A stretch of 64,000 nt of DNA. Origin: Hyphomicrobiales bacterium. GTDB lineage: Bacteria > Pseudomonadota > Alphaproteobacteria > Rhizobiales > Rhizobiaceae. Positions within the stretch are counted from its first letter, which is position 1. Every line of letters starts with the position of its first letter. This document shows positions 35,768 through 45,263 of this stretch, in pieces. Below the pieces are notes generated by a model. The model had not been told where the DNA came from and searched no databases. It worked only from the letters and a program-made list of their open reading frames with translations. The DNA lies in NCBI GenBank assembly GCA_900472675.1, contig UCJA01000002.1, positions 38,025 to 102,024 of the forward strand, read 5' to 3'. The translations under genes and the position numbers were made by a program.

Positions 35768-37705
35768 TTATTTGGCCGTGTCGAAATACCACTGCGACAG
35801 GGTCGGCGCCGGATGCCACAGGTTGCCGGTGATCGGAATGCCGTCGACGACGTTCTTCAGCCGCTTCGACACCATCATGTATTTCGGCATCGGTCGCGAA
35901 ATGCCGATGTTGAGGAAGTTATCCGCCGAGAGGCTGAGAAATTCCTTCATCCTGGCCTTGCGGTCGTCGTCGGTGACGGAGGCATTGACCTTGTCATAGG
36001 CCGCCATCAGCGCCTTGATGTTTTCCGGCGGCTCTTCGCCGGTGGCTGGATTGGCGTACCATTCGGCCCAGCGCACGGCAAAGAAGATGTCCGCCTTCTG
36101 GAACGGCATGTAGCAGCGCGGATCCGTATAGACTTCAGACAGGCCGCCAACGCAGTTCCAGATATAGGCGTCCTGCTCGTTGGCGCTCCACATGGTGTTG
36201 AGGCGGGCGCGGTCGGTGGTGCGGATCTGGATGTCGATTCCGACATCCTTGGCGTATTGCTGCACCATCTGCATGACGTCCGGATAGGACAGGCCAAACA
36301 CGTCGGCGACCATGAAGTTGATGGTGAAGCGCTTGCCGGTCTCGTCGAGGCGGAAGCCTTCGCCATCCTTCTTCGGCATCAGCTTGTCGAGTTCGGCATT
36401 GGCCGCGGCCGGATCGTACTCCGTATACTGCGTCGCCTCCTTCTCGTTGAACAGCTCATGCTCGGGCTGCACCGCCACCTGCGCCGGGGCGCCCTGCCCG
36501 ACATAGACGAGATCGATGATCTCCTGGCGATTGATGGCGCGGCTGAGCGCAATGCGGAAGTCCTTGTTCTGGAACACCTTCTTCTTCACCGGATCGGTGG
36601 AGTTGAGGTTGAGCAGGATGGCCGCATCGTTGGCCGGCAGGTCCTTGACGTCGACGAAGCGGTACTTGCCGCTCTCCTGGCCGTCGAACAGGACAGACTT
36701 GAAGGTGGCGTTGTTGATGTGGCGGAAGGCGAAGTCGAACTCGCCCGAGGTCATCTTCAGTGCCATCAGCTGCGGATCGTCGAGCTTGGCCCAGGTGACA
36801 TTGTCGATATAGGGCAGCTGGTTGCCGGCCGAGTCGACCTTCCAGTAGTAGGGATTGCGCTTGGCGGCGACCCGCTCGCCATCGGCATAGGGCACGGTCA
36901 GGACCCAGGGGTTCATCGTCGGCAGGTCAAGGTTCTGCCAGTAGGCCGGCTGGAAGGTGAGCGAGATCTTGGAATTGAACAGGGCCACCCAATCGCCGGC
37001 GGCCGGATTGGCCTTCAGCAGAGCGGGAATACCGTCCTTGTTGTACTTCTCGTGAAACTGGCTGAGGTAATGCTTGGGGTAGATGACCGGCAGGTGGCCC
37101 TGACCGTAGGCGAGCTGCTGCAGGAACAGGCCATAAGGCGCGTCGAACTTGAACTCGACCGTGTCCTCGTCGACCTTGCGAACCTTGACCGGCTTGCCGG
37201 CGACGGTGAACGTCGGGTTCTTGGCCGGCGACAGCGCCGGGTTCATGAACACATCCTCGTACCAGAACATGATGTCATCGACGGTGAAGGGCTGGCCATC
37301 GCTCCACTTCAGGCCCTTGCGCAGGGTAAAGGTGTAGGTCGTGGCATCATCGGAGGCGGTGAATTTTTCCGCCAGCGACGGCTCGACCTTGCTCCACTTC
37401 GGATCCCAGCGCACCAGCAGCTCATTGGCGATCGTGCGGGTAAGATTGTACTGGTCGCCATTGGCAAGGATCGTGGTGCGCAGAGTGCCTCCGTATTTAC
37501 CAACTCCGTCGACCATGGTCTCGACGAACGGATGCTCCGGAAGACGCTCGGTAACCGCCGGCAGCTTGCCGGCCTTGACCTGTTCCTCAAGGACCGGGGC
37601 CTGGTGGTAGTCCTGCGCGAACGACACGCCAGCCAGTCCGGAGATGAAAATTCCCATCAGTCCCGTCGAAACTACGAGACCGCGCAGTTTGCGCTGATAA
37701 CCCAT
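35768..37705 (-). CDS. Family 5 periplasmic solute-binding protein, long form
   Basis: This 645-residue protein is longer than typical DppA (about 530), like the YejA or oligosaccharide-binding members of family 5. A signal peptide (GLVVSTGLMGIFISGLAGVSFAQ) starts after a basic N-terminus. ATG at 37705 has GGAGG eight bases upstream. GGTLRTTILANGDQYNLTR and YTFTLRKGLKWSDGQPFT are SBP_bac_5 landmarks. With mannonate and galactonate-type dehydratases downstream, the ligand is probably a uronate-containing oligosaccharide or glycoside rather than a peptide. Confidence 0.88.
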   Translation of the reverse strand: MGYQRKLRGLVVSTGLMGIFISGLAGVSFAQDYHQAPVLEEQVKAGKLPAVTERLPEHPFVETMVDGVGKYGGTLRTTILANGDQYNLTRTIANELLVRWDPKWSKVEPSLAEKFTASDDATTYTFTLRKGLKWSDGQPFTVDDIMFWYEDVFMNPALSPAKNPTFTVAGKPVKVRKVDEDTVEFKFDAPYGLFLQQLAYGQGHLPVIYPKHYLSQFHEKYNKDGIPALLKANPAAGDWVALFNSKISLTFQPAYWQNLDLPTMNPWVLTVPYADGERVAAKRNPYYWKVDSAGNQLPYIDNVTWAKLDDPQLMALKMTSGEFDFAFRHINNATFKSVLFDGQESGKYRFVDVKDLPANDAAILLNLNSTDPVKKKVFQNKDFRIALSRAINRQEIIDLVYVGQGAPAQVAVQPEHELFNEKEATQYTEYDPAAANAELDKLMPKKDGEGFRLDETGKRFTINFMVADVFGLSYPDVMQMVQQYAKDVGIDIQIRTTDRARLNTMWSANEQDAYIWNCVGGLSEVYTDPRCYMPFQKADIFFAVRWAEWYANPATGEEPPENIKALMAAYDKVNASVTDDDRKARMKEFLSLSADNFLNIGISRPMPKYMMVSKRLKNVVDGIPITGNLWHPAPTLSQWYFDTAK

Positions 37706-37812
37706 GTAAATTCCTCCACTTAGCGGGTGCCCGCTCCTCAGGCACGTCCGGCAGGTCATGCCTCTCGGATGCATGGAAGTTTTCAGATCGTACATTATTT
37801 GTCAACAAGCGT

Positions 37813-37835
37813 GTGCAAATTGGAATAATTCGCAC
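37813..37835. promoter_or_regulatory. Inverted repeat, probable GntR operator
   Basis: GTGCAAATT and AATTCGCAC flank a five-base centre, giving nine-base arms that match at eight positions. It lies between the divergent importer operon (start 37705) and gntR (start 37872), 37 bases before the latter. Confidence 0.6.
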
Positions 37836-37871
37836 TTGGCAGCTCTGGGCCGCATCGGCTAAAATGCGTAC

Positions 37872-38573
37872 ATGAACACGATTGTCCCACTGCTGCAGCC
37901 CGACGACCCGAACGCCGGCGAAGCCTCGATCTACGAGCGCATCCGCGACGACATCATCCAGGGTCGCCTTGGCGCCAACGAGCGTCTGAAGGTCGCCGAG
38001 CTTGCCGAGCGCATGGGCACCTCGACCAACCCGGTGCGCGAGGCACTGCAACAGCTGCGCGGCGAGGGGTTCGTGGTGATGATGCCGAACCGCGGCGCCC
38101 GCGTCCGGCCGATCGACGAAACATTTGTGCGCGACATTTTCGAAATCGAGGTGCTGATCGAGCCGGCACTGACGCGCTGGTTCGTCGGCCTTGCGACGAA
38201 GGCAGACCTCGACCAGTTGGAAGGCCTGCAGGCGCAGATGGAGGCCTTGAACTTCGCCGATCCGCAAGCCCATTCCAAACTCGACATGGCGTTTCACCAG
38301 GTCATGTATGACCGGCATTACAATCGCCATGCCGTCGACCTCTGGTGGCGTCACCGCGAAATTCTCTCCGCGATCAGCCGCAACTTCCAGACGTCGCTCA
38401 GCCGCCAGGCGAGCGTCATGAACGAACACCGCGAATTGCTGCGCTGCATTTCAGCGCAGGATGCCGATGGTGCGGCCCGCATCATTGCCCAGCATGTGGA
38501 GGGCTCGGGCCGCCACATCATCGAGCACCTCCGCCTGGCCGGCACCGGCCGCGGAACCGTCCGGCGATCCTGA
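37872..38573 (+). CDS. GntR-family regulator, FCD subfamily
   Basis: This 233-residue protein has an N-terminal winged helix (YERIRDDIIQGRLGANERLKVAELAERMGTSTNPVREALQQL) and an FCD domain with likely metal histidines in DMAFHQVMYDRHYNRHAV and EHRELL. It is divergent from the uronide-type importer/dehydratase operon with an inverted repeat between them, so it is the likely local repressor. UxuR/ExuR-like members of this subfamily respond to uronates. Confidence 0.9.
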   Translation: MNTIVPLLQPDDPNAGEASIYERIRDDIIQGRLGANERLKVAELAERMGTSTNPVREALQQLRGEGFVVMMPNRGARVRPIDETFVRDIFEIEVLIEPALTRWFVGLATKADLDQLEGLQAQMEALNFADPQAHSKLDMAFHQVMYDRHYNRHAVDLWWRHREILSAISRNFQTSLSRQASVMNEHRELLRCISAQDADGAARIIAQHVEGSGRHIIEHLRLAGTGRGTVRRS

Positions 38574-38618
38574 ACGGCGCCATCCGCTACTTATAGCTGC
38601 CGGGCAATGCGGGCCGTT

Positions 38619-38638
38619 GCACCAAAACGTTCTGGTGC
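38619..38638. terminator. Small hairpin between convergent gntR and GH15 genes
   Basis: GCACCA and TGGTGC pair around an eight-base loop in the 93-base space between two convergent genes. No T-run follows on either strand, so termination is only a possibility. Confidence 0.35.
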
Positions 38639-38666
38639 GCCGTCCGCTCGATCGTGATGACGAACC

Positions 38667-40520
38667 TTAAGGTCGCCATTCGTGGGACTGTTTTCCGTCC
38701 AGCTCGCGATCGAGGTAATAGGCAGCGCTGATCAGCGCCAAGTGCGTGAAAGCCTGCGGGAAATTGCCCAACAGATCTGACCGGGCGTCAAATTCTTCCG
38801 CGTAAAGACCGAGATGGTTGGAATAGTTGAGAACCGCCTCGAAAACGCGACGGGCTTTTAAAACGTCGCCAGCGCGCGCGAGACACTCTGCGTACCAGAA
38901 GGAACAGGCGGAAAATGCGCCCTCCTGTCCGTCTAGGCCATCATCGCTCCTGTAGCGATAGACAAGGCCGTCATCGACCAGCGCAGTGCCGATTGCATTG
39001 AGAGTGGAAAGCCAACGGGGGTCGGTGGCGCTGACGAACCTCACCAGCGGCATTAGCAGCAAGGATGCGTCGAGGGTCTGGCCGCCCCTTGTCTGCACAA
39101 AATGTCCCTTCTGCTCGTTCCAGAAGTTTCCCCAGATGTCCTCGTAGATCTGGTTTCGGACATCGACCCATCGACCGAAGGGAGCCGCGAGTGATCGCTT
39201 GCTCGCAAGCCTGATCGCCCGGTCGACCGCAACCCAGCACATCAGGCGCGAGTGCAGGAAATGCTGAGGCTCGCGGCGCATTTCCCATATCCCCGCATCG
39301 GGATCTTCCCAATGATCACAGACGTAGTTGACGACGTCACGCACGCCATTCCAGGCGTCGTGCGAGATGCCATGGCCATACTTGTTGCTGAGATAGACCG
39401 CGTCCATGAGCTCGCCGTAGATATCCATCTGGACCTGGTCCACCGCACCGTTGCCGATGCGGACCGGACGGGCACCACCGTAACCGCGAAGGTGTTCCAG
39501 TGAGACTTCGTCGGGCACCCTTCCTCCATCGACCGCGTACATGATGTCCAGCTTTCCGGTTGTCCGGCACCTGGTGGCTCGCTTGCCGATCCAGGCGGTG
39601 AAAGCCTGGGCCTCCTGCTGATAGCCGAGGCGCATCAGCGCGTAGACCGTAAAGGATGCGTCGCGGATCCAGGTGGCGCGATAGTCCCAGTTGCGCGTGC
39701 CGCCCGGCGCTTCCGGCAGGCCGAACGTTCCTGCCGCCACAATCGAACCGTGCCGACGGGACGTCATGAGCTTGAGCGTCAACGCCGAGCGCGTAACCAT
39801 TTCTCTCCAGCGGCCCCGGTAAGACGATTGCGCCGCCCAGTCCTGCCAGTATGCAACTGTCGCTTTTTCAAATGCTGGAATGTCGAAAAGCTCGGTCGGC
39901 CCATCCTCGATACCCGCCAGCACGAACTCCGCGGTTTCACCCACTGCCAGGCGTGCGGCTGCCCCCACCCCGGTGCTCGCGCCTGTCAGGGGCATGTTTG
40001 ACGTTAGCCGGATACCGTCTGCCCTAAGGGGGTGCCAGACGGCCTCGTTGCCTGACACCTCGGCGCCGATAATTTCCCGCGCGTAGTCAAAGCGCGGGTC
40101 ACAACGCATGGTGAAGCTCACCTCACCACGGGTCACTTTCAGCCTTCTGATCACCGTGGTCGGGGCATCCGCGCCGCCATCATGGACGGCCATAAAGTCG
40201 GTCAGCTCAGCGCTCGCGTGCTCGCCCATCCAGCGTGTCAGAAGCACATTGGTGTCGGGCAGATATTGCTGGACCACCCGTGCGTCGGGGATATCGGGAG
40301 CCAGTTCAAAGATGCCGCCGCGCTCTGGATCGAGAAGCGCTGCGAAGATCGTCGGGCTGTCGAAGTTCGGCCAACACATGAAGTCAATGGCACCGTCCTT
40401 GGCCACCAGCGCCAGCGTTGCAAGATCCCCAATGGCTCCATGGTCTGCGATGGTGCGCGGAACCGAATGCTCTGTCGTCGTGATACCGCCTGCAGCATCG
40501 GCTTGCGTTCGAATGTTCAT
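38667..40520 (-). CDS. Glycoside hydrolase family 15 protein (trehalase/glucoamylase-like)
   Basis: This 617-residue protein has the N-terminal trehalase-like domain (IADHGAIGDLATLALVAKDGAIDFMCWPNFDSP) and a GH15 (alpha/alpha)6 barrel. Landmarks are NWDYRATWIRDASFTVYALMRLG, DPDAGIWEMR with the likely acid Glu, and GAFSACSFWYAECLARAG near the likely base. It has no signal peptide, so it is a cytoplasmic alpha-glucosidase or trehalase. ATG at 40520 follows GGAG; an in-frame ATG at 40532 is possible. It has no obvious operon partner. The 237-base upstream space shows nothing distinct. Confidence 0.88.
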   Translation of the reverse strand: MNIRTQADAAGGITTTEHSVPRTIADHGAIGDLATLALVAKDGAIDFMCWPNFDSPTIFAALLDPERGGIFELAPDIPDARVVQQYLPDTNVLLTRWMGEHASAELTDFMAVHDGGADAPTTVIRRLKVTRGEVSFTMRCDPRFDYAREIIGAEVSGNEAVWHPLRADGIRLTSNMPLTGASTGVGAAARLAVGETAEFVLAGIEDGPTELFDIPAFEKATVAYWQDWAAQSSYRGRWREMVTRSALTLKLMTSRRHGSIVAAGTFGLPEAPGGTRNWDYRATWIRDASFTVYALMRLGYQQEAQAFTAWIGKRATRCRTTGKLDIMYAVDGGRVPDEVSLEHLRGYGGARPVRIGNGAVDQVQMDIYGELMDAVYLSNKYGHGISHDAWNGVRDVVNYVCDHWEDPDAGIWEMRREPQHFLHSRLMCWVAVDRAIRLASKRSLAAPFGRWVDVRNQIYEDIWGNFWNEQKGHFVQTRGGQTLDASLLLMPLVRFVSATDPRWLSTLNAIGTALVDDGLVYRYRSDDGLDGQEGAFSACSFWYAECLARAGDVLKARRVFEAVLNYSNHLGLYAEEFDARSDLLGNFPQAFTHLALISAAYYLDRELDGKQSHEWRP

Positions 40521-40757
40521 GTCGCACTCCATTTCACCCGCCGGTCGACAGGACTATCCAAGATCGTGTTCAGCTTCTTGCCTCTAGCCACTGCCGGAAG
40601 CACCGAAAGCTGACTATGGAGCAGGTTCCAGCGGTGGCTCGCAAGCCACGAGTGCATCGCAATAACGTGATGATGCGGCGCAGGTCGATCTGACGCCTTC
40701 TGCGTTACCTGCCGAAGCAATTCATCCCGGCATCGCAGAACAGGTTAAACGAAGCTC

Positions 40758-41960
40758 ATGCTTGAACAGCTCAACGGTCTCCGCGAGACCGGATTAACAG
40801 TGGCAAGACTTGGCGCCATCGGATGCTTTGCGGTTCTCGCCGGATGCGATCTGCAGGCGGAGGAGCCCGCCAAGCCTCCCCGGCAACCGACAGAGGTGGG
40901 GATCGTGTCGGCCGTGGCTGAGGATGTGCCGCTGCAGACTGAGCTTGCGGGCCGCACGTCGCCCTACGAGACGTCCGAAGTCAGGCCGCAAGTGTCCGGC
41001 ATCGTCCAGGCACGGCTGTTCACGGAGGGTGCACTCGTCAAGAAAGGCGACGTTCTCTATGAGATCGACCCAAGCCTGTTCGAAGCTTCGGTTGCGGAAG
41101 CGCGCGCCAATCTTGCAAGCGCCAGAGCGACCGAAGAGAACGCAAGGATCGACTATGCTCGCGTAAAGCCGCTTTCCGAGCGCGGTGCGGTCAGCCAGCA
41201 GGCACTCACCGATGCCGCCGCCGCTTTGCAGTCGGCGACAGCCGTCGTTGCCCAGAACGTCGCAAGACTGCAGACCGCCGAGATCAATCTACGCTACAGC
41301 AAGGTTTCGGCGCCGATCACCGGCCGGATCGGTCGGTCTCTGGTGACGACGGGTGGCCTTGTCTCGGCGGCGCAAACGCAGGCCTTGGCGACCATTCAGC
41401 GCCTGGACCCTATCTTCGTCGATATTCAGCAGTCATCCACGGCCCTGCTAAAGCTCAGAGGCGCGCTGGCTTCAAACAGTGTTGCGACGGATACCGCGGA
41501 AGTCCGTCTCAAGATGGAAGACGGTCAGGACTATCCGCTGCCGGGCAAGCTTCAGTTCACAGACGTGACTGTCAATCCATCGACCGGATCGGTGACGCTG
41601 CGGGCGGAGTTCCCCAATCCGGATGCCCTACTGCTTCCCGGCATGTATGTGCGCGCCGTCCTATCCCAGGCCGAGGCCAAGGATGCGATCCTTATCCCGC
41701 AGCAAAGCGTGACGCGAAACCCGAAAGGCGAGGCGAGTGCTCTCGTGGTCGCTGACGGCGACGTGGTCCAGCGTCGCCCTCTTCAGGTCGGCCAAGCCAT
41801 CGGCAACCGCTGGCTTGTGACCGGCGGGCTTGCGGCAGGTGACCGCGTTGTCGTCGAAGGCGTTTCCAAGATAAAGCCCGACGACAAGGTCAAGCCAGTC
41901 GAGATCGGCGCGAAAGAGACGGCGGCGGCCTCCGATAAGCAGGCGGGCCCTGCCCTATGA
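40758..41960 (+). CDS. RND efflux periplasmic adaptor (MexA/AcrA type) lipoprotein
   Basis: This 400-residue membrane-fusion protein begins with a lipoprotein signal ending in the lipobox LAGC. It has a split lipoyl domain (RPQVSGIVQARLFTEGALVKKGDVLYEIDP and INLRYSKVSAPITGRIG), an alpha-hairpin between (EASVAEARANLASARATEENARIDYARV) and beta-barrel/membrane-proximal domains. It bridges the inner-membrane pump encoded next to an outer-membrane channel. No channel gene is nearby, so a TolC-like protein from elsewhere must be used. Confidence 0.95.
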   Translation: MLEQLNGLRETGLTVARLGAIGCFAVLAGCDLQAEEPAKPPRQPTEVGIVSAVAEDVPLQTELAGRTSPYETSEVRPQVSGIVQARLFTEGALVKKGDVLYEIDPSLFEASVAEARANLASARATEENARIDYARVKPLSERGAVSQQALTDAAAALQSATAVVAQNVARLQTAEINLRYSKVSAPITGRIGRSLVTTGGLVSAAQTQALATIQRLDPIFVDIQQSSTALLKLRGALASNSVATDTAEVRLKMEDGQDYPLPGKLQFTDVTVNPSTGSVTLRAEFPNPDALLLPGMYVRAVLSQAEAKDAILIPQQSVTRNPKGEASALVVADGDVVQRRPLQVGQAIGNRWLVTGGLAAGDRVVVEGVSKIKPDDKVKPVEIGAKETAAASDKQAGPAL

Positions 41961-44900
41961 TCAGCCGCATCTTCGTCGATCGTCCGATTTTCGCCTGGGT
42001 CGTCGCCATCGTCATCATGCTGGCCGGGGTCGGCTCCATCCTGACGCTTCCCGTCGAGCAATATCCCGATATCGCGCCACCCCAGGTCAATATTCGCGCC
42101 AATTACACCGGCGCGTCGGCCGCCACGCTGGAATCCAGCGTTACCCAGGTCATCGAGCAGCAGCTGACGGGTATCGACGGGCTGATCTATTTCACCTCGA
42201 CATCAAGTGCGGAGGGTCAGGTTTCGATTGCCGTGACCTTCGACAAGGGCACCGATCCCGACATCGCGCAGGTTCAGGTCCAGAACAAGGTTCAACAGGC
42301 GTTGTCGCGCCTGCCGCAGCAGGTGCAGCAGCAGGGTCTAACCGTCACCAAGTCGAATAGCGACTTCCTGCTCGTCGCCGCCGTCTACGACGAAACGGAC
42401 ACGGCGCGGGATGCGGATATCTCGGATTATATCGCCGCCAATCTTCAGGAGAAGATCGGCCGCATTCCGGGTGTCGGGGATACCAATCTATTCGGATCCC
42501 AGTATGCGATGCGGATCTGGCTCGATCCGGGCCGTCTGTATTCCTATGCAATGATGCCGTCCGACGTTGTCACCGCGATCGAGGCGCAGAACACCCAGGT
42601 TGCCGCCGGTCAGATCGGCGCCCAGCCGTCTCCAGACAGCCAGATGCTGAACGCCATCGTCACAGCGCGTTCGCGTCTGACCTCGGCTGACGATTTCAAG
42701 CGCATCGTCATCCGCACCGACGCGGACGGTTCCAAAGTGACGCTTGCGGATGTCGCCCGTGTGGAGCTGGGCCAGGAAAGCTATACCCGCTTTACCCGGT
42801 TCAACCGACACCCTGCTTCCGGCATCGCCGTGCAGCTTGCGCCTGGCGCCGATGCGCTCGAAACGGCCGAACGGGTGAAAGCGGCCGTCGACGGAGAAGC
42901 CGCGAGCATGCCGGATGGCTATAAAATCAGCTATCCGCGCGATTCAACTGAATTCATCCGTCTTTCGATCGAGGAAGTGGTCAAGACGCTGCTCGAGGCG
43001 ATCGTTCTGGTCGTGATCGTCATGTACGTCTTCCTGCGCAGCTGGCGCGCGACGCTGATCCCGGCGCTTGCCGTGCCGGTCGTGGTGCTTGGCACATTCG
43101 GCGTGCTGGCGCTGTTTGGGTACTCGATCAACACGCTCACCTTGTTCGGGCTGGTCCTGTCGATCGGCCTGCTGGTCGACGACGCGATCGTGGTCGTGGA
43201 GAATGTCGAGCGCGTGATGGAGGAGGAGCCGGATCTCAGTCCCCGCGAAGCGACATTGAAATCGATGGCCGAGATCCAGACGGCTCTGATCGCCATTGCC
43301 CTGGTTCTCTCGGCCGTGTTCGTGCCGATGGCATTTTTCGGCGGGTCGACAGGTGTGATCTATCGGCAGTTTTCGGTGACAGTGATCTCCGCCATGGTCC
43401 TGTCGGTCGTTGTTGCCCTGGTGCTGACGCCGGCGCTGACGGCCACCCTGCTGAAACGACGGAACGGGGATGCGCCGAAGCGGCGCGGCGGGTTGATCCG
43501 GCGGTTCGGAGCGGTGTTCGACCGTGGCTACGCCTTTGTCGAGCGCGGCTACCTTGGTACCGTCCGGTTGGCCATCCGCCGCATCTGGATGTCGATCCTC
43601 GTCTTTTGCGCACTGGTTGGCGGGGTCATCTTCCTCTTTCTGCAGCTTCCCGGCGGCTTTCTGCCAGTCGAAGACCAGGGTTACGGGGTCGTCCAGTATA
43701 CGCTGCCGCCCGGGGCGACGCGCGTGCGAACCGTCGAAACCGCAGCTGCGATCGAGGACCATTTCATGGGACCGGAACAGTCCAACATTGCCGGGCTGTT
43801 TACGATCTCGGGTTTCCGGTTCAGCGGATCCGGCCAGAACGTCGGCCAGGGCTTCGTTCAGTTCAAGCCATGGGACGAGCGTGACGGCGAGGAAAACGCG
43901 GCGGCTTCGATCGTCGCCCGGGCCACAGGAGCACTTGGGCGCAGCCTGCGCGATGCCCAGTTCTTCGCACTAACGCCGCCTTCGGTGCAGGGACTGGGCC
44001 AGTCGAACGGCTTTACGATGCAGCTCCTTAACAATGGCGACCTCAGCCCGACCGAATTCAAGCAGCGGCGCGACCAGCTCCTGGCGGCCGCCACCTCCGA
44101 TCCCACGCTCACCCGCGTCCGACCAAGCGGACTGGACGATGTTCCGACGCTGCAGATCGACATCGACGACGAAAAAGTCGGCGCGCTTGGGATCGCGCAG
44201 TCAGATGTCGATGCAACACTCAGTGCCGCCTGGGGCGGCCTCTACGTCAATGATTTCGTCGATCGGGGCCGGGTCAAGCGGGTCTATGTTCAGGGCGACG
44301 CCGAGCACCGCGGTGCCGTCGAGGATCTCGACGGCTGGCACGTGCGAACCGCAAGCGGCGAAATGGCACCCTTCTCCTCGTTTGCAAAGACCAGCTGGTC
44401 GCAAGCGCCGACGACCCTGACCCGGTTTAACGGCTTGCAATCCTACGAGATCCAGGGCCAGGCTGCTGCGGGATCAAGTTCCGGCCAGGCCATGGAGCGG
44501 ATGACCGAACTTGCGGCGGACCTTCCCGGAACCTCCGTTGCCTGGAGCAGCCTCTCCTATCAGGAAAGACTGTCTGCCGGACAGGCACCGATCCTCTACG
44601 GATTGTCGCTCCTGGTGATCTTCCTCTGCCTGGCGGCCCTTTATGAAAGCTGGTCGATTCCGTTTTCGGTGATGCTGATCATTCCGCTTGGCCTGATCGG
44701 CGCGGTTTGCGCGGTGACGTTGCGCGGACTTGAGAACGACGTCTACTTTCAGATCGGGTTGCTGACCACGATGGGGCTTTCCGCAAAGAACGCCATCCTG
44801 ATCGTGGAATTCGCCGAGCAAGCCGAGCGGGCCGGCAAAAGCGCCTACGATTCGGCTATGGAGGCTGCCCGGCGGCGGCTGAGGCCTATCCTGATGACAA

Positions 44901-45130
44901 GCCTTGCCTTTATCTTTGGCGTCTTGCCGCTTGCGATCTCGACGGGCGCCGGCGCACAAAGCCGTATCGCGATCGGCACGGCCGTGATCGGCGGCATGAT
45001 CACCGCGACGGTCCTTGCCACGCTCTACGTTCCCTTGTTCTTCGTTCTCGTCCGAAGAATTTTTACCCGCAAAAAGGCTCAGGCCAAAGAAGCGGATACG
45101 GGCACTGAAGCGACGGTACCAGCAGAATGA
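41957..45130 (+). CDS. RND efflux inner-membrane pump (MexB/AcrB, HAE1 type)
   Basis: This 1057-residue proton-driven multidrug pump has twelve helices with two large periplasmic loops. The proton-relay aspartates in LLVDDAIVVVENVER (helix 4) and the GLSAKNAILIVEFAEQAER segment (helices 10-11) are present. The start IFVDRPIFAWVVAI is family-typical. Its ATG overlaps the adaptor stop (ATGA). No regulator gene is adjacent, unlike most mex/acr loci. Substrates are not predictable. Confidence 0.96.
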   Translation: MISRIFVDRPIFAWVVAIVIMLAGVGSILTLPVEQYPDIAPPQVNIRANYTGASAATLESSVTQVIEQQLTGIDGLIYFTSTSSAEGQVSIAVTFDKGTDPDIAQVQVQNKVQQALSRLPQQVQQQGLTVTKSNSDFLLVAAVYDETDTARDADISDYIAANLQEKIGRIPGVGDTNLFGSQYAMRIWLDPGRLYSYAMMPSDVVTAIEAQNTQVAAGQIGAQPSPDSQMLNAIVTARSRLTSADDFKRIVIRTDADGSKVTLADVARVELGQESYTRFTRFNRHPASGIAVQLAPGADALETAERVKAAVDGEAASMPDGYKISYPRDSTEFIRLSIEEVVKTLLEAIVLVVIVMYVFLRSWRATLIPALAVPVVVLGTFGVLALFGYSINTLTLFGLVLSIGLLVDDAIVVVENVERVMEEEPDLSPREATLKSMAEIQTALIAIALVLSAVFVPMAFFGGSTGVIYRQFSVTVISAMVLSVVVALVLTPALTATLLKRRNGDAPKRRGGLIRRFGAVFDRGYAFVERGYLGTVRLAIRRIWMSILVFCALVGGVIFLFLQLPGGFLPVEDQGYGVVQYTLPPGATRVRTVETAAAIEDHFMGPEQSNIAGLFTISGFRFSGSGQNVGQGFVQFKPWDERDGEENAAASIVARATGALGRSLRDAQFFALTPPSVQGLGQSNGFTMQLLNNGDLSPTEFKQRRDQLLAAATSDPTLTRVRPSGLDDVPTLQIDIDDEKVGALGIAQSDVDATLSAAWGGLYVNDFVDRGRVKRVYVQGDAEHRGAVEDLDGWHVRTASGEMAPFSSFAKTSWSQAPTTLTRFNGLQSYEIQGQAAAGSSSGQAMERMTELAADLPGTSVAWSSLSYQERLSAGQAPILYGLSLLVIFLCLAALYESWSIPFSVMLIIPLGLIGAVCAVTLRGLENDVYFQIGLLTTMGLSAKNAILIVEFAEQAERAGKSAYDSAMEAARRRLRPILMTSLAFIFGVLPLAISTGAGAQSRIAIGTAVIGGMITATVLATLYVPLFFVLVRRIFTRKKAQAKEADTGTEATVPAE

Positions 45131-45207
45131 AAGCGACCAAGCCCAAGACACAACGCCTGAGCGGATCTGGTCCTCACTCTGGTGGCGACGGATTGACGGA
45201 TCATGGT

Positions 45208-45232
45208 ATCGATAACGCAATCCATCGATAAC
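45208..45232. promoter_or_regulatory. Direct repeat of ATCGATAAC upstream of gluconate 5-dehydrogenase
   Basis: ATCGATAAC occurs at 45208-45216 and again at 45224-45232, 16 bases apart. The first copy is part of a near-palindrome (GGTATCGATAAC). The pair lies 32 bases before the dehydrogenase ATG and could be a regulator site, perhaps for a LacI-type GntR-like protein encoded elsewhere. Confidence 0.4.
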
Positions 45233-45263
45233 AGAGTTTGTCGATCAAAAATCGGAGCACGTC

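Noticed and set aside
35813..37723. A 636-codon plus-strand frame opposite the long solute-binding protein
   Set aside because: Shadow of a real gene with signal peptide and ribosome site; the translation has no recognisable fold.
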